Below are positions 62,812-64,000 of a stretch of DNA of 64,000 nt, in pieces (the stretch's first letter is position 1; each line of letters starts with the position of its first letter). The notes below the pieces were generated by a model, which was given only the letters and a program-made list of their open reading frames with translations, was not told the DNA's origin and searched no databases. Origin of the DNA: Argonema galeatum A003/A1 (GTDB lineage Bacteria; Cyanobacteriota; Cyanobacteriia; Cyanobacteriales; Aerosakkonemataceae); NCBI RefSeq assembly GCF_023333595.1, contig NZ_JAIQZM010000008.1, positions 100,370 through 164,369 on the forward strand, written 5' to 3'. The position numbers and the translations under genes are program-made.

Positions 62812-63384
62812 TCAAGGAAGTTCTGCAATAATCGTGCCAGAGTTGTCGTAAATTCGTAAAAAGCTCTCACTCAAGAGTCTATCGTGAAAGACAATAAGGT
62901 TGTAAGCTAAGTCATTGCGAGATGAAGGAACTTTCAATCCTTCAAACCTTTGTAGGTTGTAGGCAACTGTTCCAAGTTCTTGAGTTGGGGCAATCTCACA
63001 TTGTGCATTAAGCGGACGCCAATTTCCAGTGAGTTCTTGTAAGTTTGTCCCTAAATTTCTCTGGATACTTTTATCACAGAGAGCTAAGATTGCATTCAGC
63101 TTGTAGTTGATGGAGAGCATGATGCGCGGCGACCCTTGAACATCAAGAATTCCAGCAGCGGTTTCGACTCTAGTTCTAACCTCTAGAAGGGAGGTTTGTT
63201 CGCTGTCAGCTAGGTAGAGTGCCTCAAATGTCTGAGGTGGGTTGTATCTGCCGCCGAATTGAGAGCCAATCGCGGATAAGGGAGCGTCGGCATATTTTTG
63301 CTGGATAGAACGAAATGCCACCTCTTCTATGGAGAGTATGGGCGCTCTTTCCAGAACCTTGACAAGTTCGTTACCAGTCAGCAT
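62812..63384 (-). CDS. RES-domain toxin
   Basis: This 190-residue protein carries a RES domain, named for conserved Arg, Glu and Ser: FRSIQQKYADAPLSAIGSQFGGRYNPP, ALYLADSEQTSLLEVRTRV and the later LPSSRNDLAYNLIVF-like Ser segment. Characterised RES toxins (MbcT and relatives) degrade NAD+ by phosphorolysis or hydrolysis. It follows the Xre-type antitoxin gene by 11 bp on the minus strand, the standard order. Confidence 0.88.
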   Translation of the reverse strand: MLTGNELVKVLERAPILSIEEVAFRSIQQKYADAPLSAIGSQFGGRYNPPQTFEALYLADSEQTSLLEVRTRVETAAGILDVQGSPRIMLSINYKLNAILALCDKSIQRNLGTNLQELTGNWRPLNAQCEIAPTQELGTVAYNLQRFEGLKVPSSRNDLAYNLIVFHDRLLSESFLRIYDNSGTIIAELP

Positions 63385-63395
63385 TTGGCAATGAG

Positions 63396-63647
63396 TTATT
63401 CAGGTTGACCAGTTTCCATCGCCCAGATAAGGCTCTCCACAACTTCAATTTTACCCTCTTTTAAGTAGGACATAGGTGTGCGCCCCGCCAGGTCTGGATG
63501 TGGGGCATTAAGCCATATTTGAACGTACTCTATTGACCCATCCAGCAGATCCTGCAACCGCAGTATCAGTTTATCGATTTCCTCTTGAAGAAGCTGTGGG
63601 TCTGAAATTACCAACGGCTTAATAGTTTTTGCTTGTTCTAATTTCAT
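63396..63647 (-). CDS. Xre/MbcA/ParS toxin-binding-domain antitoxin (short form)
   Basis: This 83-residue protein ends with the DUF2384 toxin-binding signature WLNAPHPDLAGRTPMSYLKEG and VVESLIWAM. The N-terminal ~40 residues form a helix (LLQEEIDKLILRLQDLLDG) instead of the usual Xre helix-turn-helix, so DNA-binding autoregulation may be lost or supplied by another protein. It is the antitoxin of the RES toxin at 62812-63384. Confidence 0.85.
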   Translation of the reverse strand: MKLEQAKTIKPLVISDPQLLQEEIDKLILRLQDLLDGSIEYVQIWLNAPHPDLAGRTPMSYLKEGKIEVVESLIWAMETGQPE

Positions 63648-63819
63648 ATAATTTGACTAAAGTGGAGTACTCAACGCATTTATTCTAACTTATGTGTAAG
63701 CCTTAGCCGGGGATACCGTGTTCAATCCCCTGAGCATATAATTGTTCCTTGCGGTATATTTTACTCACCCTGCCAGCCACTGTAAGATCGCTCTCGGTGG
63801 CATTGTGTGGGTTGGGGTT

Positions 63820-64000
63820 ATGGAAGCGTTGGATCTTTCTTCTTCAAAAGAGGCAAACAAATTTCAGTTCCTTCAGGCTCAATTGCGCGATCGCTGGGAG
63901 TCGATCGAAGGATTGGATAATAGCGAGTACGATATCTTGGTAGTTCCTTCCCTCAGCCTGGATCGGCGAGAACTGCTCAAGATTGAGGGTTTCCTTCACT
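63820..64000 (+). CDS. PGM1/pre-ATP-grasp type protein (partial, N-terminus only)
   Basis: ATG 63820 opens a frame to the right edge (60 codons). MEALDLSSSKEANKFQF leads to LQAQLRDRWESIEGLDNSEY and DILVVPSLSLDRRELLKIEGFLH. The last part resembles the start of cyanobacterial proteins with a PGM1-like pre-ATP-grasp domain, as I recall them. The rest of the gene lies outside the window. The family call is tentative; that it is a gene is likely, with GGGG just before the start and an otherwise long open frame. Confidence 0.6.
   Translation, partial: MEALDLSSSKEANKFQFLQAQLRDRWESIEGLDNSEYDILVVPSLSLDRRELLKIEGFLH

Noticed and set aside
63700..63740. tRNA 3' end (ggggataccgtgttcaatcccc)
   Set aside because: The loop between the arms is 12 nt, not 7, and no acceptor or anticodon arm is present.

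Overview
The window looks like the chromosome of a filamentous, non-heterocystous cyanobacterium (Oscillatoriales type). It carries chlD (chlorophyll synthesis), ftn2/ARC6-type division protein, a cyanobacterial SigF-type sigma factor, a nitrate-type nrtABCD transporter with the fused NrtC, DUF1830/DUF3285/DUF4912 proteins, and many HIP1 sites (gcgatcgc). Five Uma2 genes, many small toxin-antitoxin pairs and dense families of miniature repeats also fit large filamentous cyanobacteria. I name no species.

Layout. 1-1452: a DUF4912 protein cut by the left edge, whose C-terminus is a 212-residue SSY repeat. 1996-5933: ftn2 and pdhA, divergent. 6138-9169: an accessory island (DUF4258 pair, DUF6887/DUF6888 pair, two near-identical Uma2 genes around a DUF29 gene). 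9458-13449: pdhB, secD-secF and a small membrane protein. 13921-23987: a methyltransferase, a Nif3-like protein, a pilin-like protein, two related PAS histidine kinases flanking a PAS-Crp regulator and a KGG stress protein, and an ArsB-type permease. 24017-25816: Uma2, HicAB and a RelE-type pair. 26252-28957: five consecutive small exported proteins of unknown role. 28976-30891: a repeat island with a chimeric duplication. 30925-34068: a 1047-residue membrane protein with seven ~98-residue repeats. 34739-38268: a nitrate/cyanate/bicarbonate-type ABC transporter in the order permease, binding protein, ATPase. 38779-41231: DUF1830 and chlD. 41452-44006: an overlapping GNAT, m5C methyltransferase and BsuBI/PstI-type endonuclease operon. 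44796-50363: nrtABCD, closed by a strong terminator. 50466-54566: Uma2, DUF1345, sigF, Bax inhibitor-1 family, and a papain-fold toxin with a candidate partner. 54742-59843: an IS remnant, an RF2 paralogue lacking the GGQ motif, the true prfB with its programmed frameshift, then DUF3285, ybeY, dgkA and trpG. 59898-64000: a metallo-beta-lactamase-fold protein, pepP, DUF421, a RES/Xre pair and the start of a PGM1/pre-ATP-grasp type gene.

The housekeeping genes belong to pyruvate oxidation, Sec export, division, chlorophyll synthesis, nitrogen uptake and translation termination. Between and sometimes inside them lie at least four families of palindromic mini-elements. These have supplied a stop codon to one gene, a terminator to nrtD, and in-frame insertions in two regulators; chlD carries a separate purine-rich in-frame insertion. 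The most unusual observation is the RF2-like gene at 55129-56257: it keeps the SPF stop-codon motif and a frameshift-like site (CTT TAA C in place of CTT TGA C) but has lost the catalytic GGQ, and it lies between copies of a mini-element found next to what looks like its parent IS.
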